Positions 62,236-64,000 of a DNA stretch of 64,000 nt are shown here, one piece after another. This stretch comes from Deltaproteobacteria bacterium. GTDB taxonomy: Bacteria; Myxococcota_A; UBA796; GCA-2862545. The stretch is from the NCBI GenBank assembly GCA_007693595.1, contig REDI01000002.1, forward strand, positions 1 to 64,000, in the 5' to 3' direction. Position 1 is the first letter of the stretch; every line of letters starts with the position of its first letter. Position numbers and translations under genes: made by a program. The notes below the pieces were generated by a model. It was not told the origin of the DNA. It searched no databases and worked only from the letters and a program-made list of their open reading frames with translations.

Positions 62236-62927
62236 TCCGCCTCGATCGCCTGCTCGCCAACCGGGGCCTCGGCTCGCGGAGCCAGGTCCGTGCCTTGATC
62301 CGCCGGGGCGCCGTCGAGATCGAGGGGCAGGTCGAGCGAGACGCGCGGCGCAAGGTCTCCGAGGACCTGACCGTGGTGGTGCACGGGGAGCCCTGCTTAG
62401 CTCCGGCCCGCCTTGCTCTGCTACACAAGCCGCTCGGCGTCCACAGCACCGTGGGCGATCCTCAGGGCCGTCCCAACCTTGCCGAGGCTGCGGCCCCTCT
62501 GCTTCGCCAGGGCCTCCACCCCGTCGGGCGCCTCGACCACGACAGCGAGGGTCTGCTGCCCTTCTCGGCCGACGGCGCCCTGACCCAACGCCTCCTCCAC
62601 CCCCGCCACGGCGTGCGAAAGATCTACGACGCCACGGTCCAGGGCCAGGCGCCGTCCGATCTCGGGGAGCAGCTCGCCCGCGGGATCCCCGCTGCGGACG
62701 GCCTCTGCTTCGCAGAGCTGATCGAGGTGGACGACCAGCGAGTCCGGGTCGCCGTCACCGAGGGGCGTCACCGCATGGTCCGACGTATGCTCGCTAACGC
62801 CGGACTGCCGGTGGTCCGGCTCGTGCGGATCGCCTTCGGGACGCTCGAGCTCGGGGAGCTGGCGCCGGGTGCCCACCGCGTCGCCACCGAGGACGAGCTG
62901 GACTGGGCGCGATCGCTGATCGGGTGA
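62220..62927 (+). CDS. 16S/23S rRNA pseudouridine synthase (RsuA/RluB family)
   Basis: A 235-residue enzyme. An S4 RNA-binding domain (LIRLDRLLANRGLGSRSQVRALIRRG) precedes the catalytic domain with HPVGRLDHDSEGLLPFSADG, which holds the catalytic Asp. Family members modify rRNA at the peptidyl or decoding centre; which uridine is uncertain. The GTG at 62220 overlaps the end of the RsmC-like gene by 16 bases, so the rRNA-modifying pair is coupled. Confidence 0.9.
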   Translation: MPSRLIRLDRLLANRGLGSRSQVRALIRRGAVEIEGQVERDARRKVSEDLTVVVHGEPCLAPARLALLHKPLGVHSTVGDPQGRPNLAEAAAPLLRQGLHPVGRLDHDSEGLLPFSADGALTQRLLHPRHGVRKIYDATVQGQAPSDLGEQLARGIPAADGLCFAELIEVDDQRVRVAVTEGRHRMVRRMLANAGLPVVRLVRIAFGTLELGELAPGAHRVATEDELDWARSLIG

Positions 62928-63020
62928 GCCCCCTGCGGCAAGCCCCCCGACCGACAGGGCATTACAGGCGAGAGTCATGGATGTCCTCCCCGCCGTCGGC
63001 GGCCTACCTTGGAGCCTCAT

Positions 63021-63575
63021 ATGATCCGCACCTTCCTCTCTTTTTCCGCCCCGACGACCCTGGTGGTCGCGAGCCTTGTGATCGCACAAACCCCCGCTCT
63101 CGCGGAGCCCTCCGGAGACGATCCTGCTGCGCTCGACGCCGTGATGCAGAGCCACGTCGAGCTCACCATGATCGAAAAGAAACTCAACGAGAACGCCGAG
63201 AAGGCCCTCGCCAGACCCAAGGTCGCGACCGAGCAGGCCCGGATCCAGGAGTGGATGCTGTCTGAGATGCGTAAGATCGAGCCGCGGACGCAGGAGCTGA
63301 TCGACACGCTCCAGGGGCTTGAGCCCAAGATCCTCGCCGCGAACGAGGGCACCGACGAGCATCGGGACCTCATGACTCAGGCGGTCTTCACCATGAACCA
63401 GCTCCAGATGGTCGAGGAGCGGATCAAGCAGACCCCTGAGTTCAAGGCCGAAGAGGCGAAGATGATGGAGCTGATCTATGCGGAGCTCGGCGAGATGGAT
63501 CCCGAGCTCAAGGCGCTGGTCGACCGTCGCGCCGAGCTCAAGGCCATCCAGACCGAGGGATCCCAAGAGGGCTGA
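63021..63575 (+). CDS. secreted helical protein, unassigned
   Basis: A 184-residue protein with a signal peptide (MIRTFLSFSAPTTLVVASLVIAQTPALA). The mature part is almost entirely helical and charged, heptad-rich (MIEKKLNENAEKALARPKVATEQARIQEWMLSEMRKIEPR), suggesting coiled coils. No family recognised. GGAG is six bases upstream of the ATG at 63021. It converges on the Nfu gene after 15 bases. Confidence 0.6.
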   Translation: MIRTFLSFSAPTTLVVASLVIAQTPALAEPSGDDPAALDAVMQSHVELTMIEKKLNENAEKALARPKVATEQARIQEWMLSEMRKIEPRTQELIDTLQGLEPKILAANEGTDEHRDLMTQAVFTMNQLQMVEERIKQTPEFKAEEAKMMELIYAELGEMDPELKALVDRRAELKAIQTEGSQEG

Positions 63576-63590
63576 AGCCCCAAGACTGCC

Positions 63591-64000
63591 CTACCGAAAG
63601 TAGGGATCCGTACCCGCCGCGTGGTCCGTCTGGTCGTAGATGGCGCGGATCTCGGGGATCTGATCCTTGAGCTGACGCTCGACGCCCTGACGGAGGGTGG
63701 CCTGGGACTGCGCGCAGCCCTGACACCCCCCCCCCATGTGGATGTAGAGATCGCCCTCGCGGTAGTCCACCACCTCGATGAAGCCGCCGTGTGACGAGAG
63801 GGCTGGGTTGATGTCGCGGTCGAGGATGACCTGGACCCGCTCACGCACTCCGTCGACGTCGGCGGGGGTGGAGGGGCCCAGAGCACCTCGGACTCCGGGC
63901 TCGATCTGAGGAAGGATCGAGGACCAGCCGACGGACTCGTCGCGAGCGAGGATGATCAGGGTGTCGCGGGCCACCACCGAGACCACGCCTTCGATCCCGA
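63591..64000 (-). CDS. Nfu-type Fe-S carrier, 5' end beyond window
   Basis: The visible C-terminal portion (about 135 residues) reads GIEGVVSVVARDTLIILARDES, the end of an Nfu N-terminal domain, then a NifU-like domain with the cluster-binding pair in GGGCQGCAQSQATLR. It is a second Nfu paralogue beside the three-domain protein at 36561-37403. Its start lies right of position 64000. A short hairpin CCCTAC-CGAAA-GTAGGG (63589-63605) spans its stop codon. Confidence 0.85.
   Translation of the reverse strand, partial: GIEGVVSVVARDTLIILARDESVGWSSILPQIEPGVRGALGPSTPADVDGVRERVQVILDRDINPALSSHGGFIEVVDYREGDLYIHMGGGCQGCAQSQATLRQGVERQLKDQIPEIRAIYDQTDHAAGTDPYFR

Noticed and set aside
62421-63566. 381-codon minus-strand frame over the pseudouridine synthase and helical protein genes
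   Set aside because: It crosses two supported genes, including the S4/pseudouridine-synthase motifs, and shows no motif of its own.
63589-63605. CCCTAC-CGAAA-GTAGGG hairpin as a terminator
   Set aside because: It spans the stop codon of the Nfu gene, the stem is only six pairs and no T-run follows, so it is not called as a terminator.

Overview
The window is a high-GC bacterial chromosome segment, densely coding on both strands. It has many 4-base ATGA/GTGA stop-start overlaps, many GTG starts and strong GGAGG ribosome binding sites. The predicted surface proteins point to the Myxococcota (formerly Deltaproteobacteria): long DUF7151-type Cys/collagen-like repeat lipoproteins, a subtilase with MopE-type metal-binding motifs and a MYXO-CTERM-like tail, DUF4397 lipoproteins and many small lipoproteins of unknown role. 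No rRNA gene, intact tRNA, CRISPR array, insertion sequence or prophage is visible; the window reads as ordinary vertically inherited chromosome.

Layout. 1-4.2 kb: tandem paralogous repeat lipoproteins on the minus strand, the left one cut by the window edge and preceded by a clear terminator, operator-like direct repeats and promoter. 4.4-6.8 kb: an unusual SpmA-Kelch-SpmB membrane protein. 6.9-16.7 kb: lysozyme-like secreted protein, RNase J, SDR, hydrolase lipoprotein, a coupled metallo-beta-lactamase/purple-acid-phosphatase pair, hflK-hflC, a Spy/CpxP-like periplasmic protein and a small membrane protein. 16.8-26.0 kb: central metabolism on the plus strand, with fatty-acid beta-oxidation (thiolase and FadB-like), NADP-glutamate dehydrogenase, Sua5 and three tyrosine-degradation genes (fumarylacetoacetase, maleylacetoacetate isomerase, 4-hydroxyphenylpyruvate dioxygenase). 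26.0-30.2 kb: a minus-strand run of WecA-like phosphoglycosyl transferase, GT4 glycosyltransferase and hemN. 30.4-37.4 kb: DUF4397 lipoprotein, beta-propeller protein, SAM methyltransferase, barrel-like protein, Nfu Fe-S carrier. 37.4-44.7 kb: a desaturase-pdxH pair behind a TetR-type palindrome, purB, a Pro-rich outer membrane protein, dCMP deaminase and an unassigned Rossmann-like protein. 44.8-53.0 kb: sterol-desaturase-family protein, two unassigned proteins with overlapping 3' ends, a PutP-family symporter, lipoproteins, an aminotransferase and a tail-fibre-like lipoprotein. 53.0-64.0 kb: subtilase-pirin operon, hemB, a tiny membrane protein with no normal start codon, a UspA-thioredoxin pair, several hypotheticals, an RsmC-like methyltransferase coupled to a pseudouridine synthase, and the start-less right end of a second Nfu protein.

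Functional links. FadA/FadB form a two-gene beta-oxidation operon with palindromes in front. The tyrosine genes make a catabolic operon that lacks homogentisate dioxygenase in this window. HemB and HemN belong to haem synthesis but are unlinked. Two different Nfu-type carriers suggest specialised Fe-S delivery. The most unusual items are the Kelch propeller inserted into an SpmA-like transporter domain, the 19-module repeat lipoprotein with a GATase-like tail and its regulated neighbour, and two genes whose best-supported start is an ATC codon behind an ideal Shine-Dalgarno sequence.
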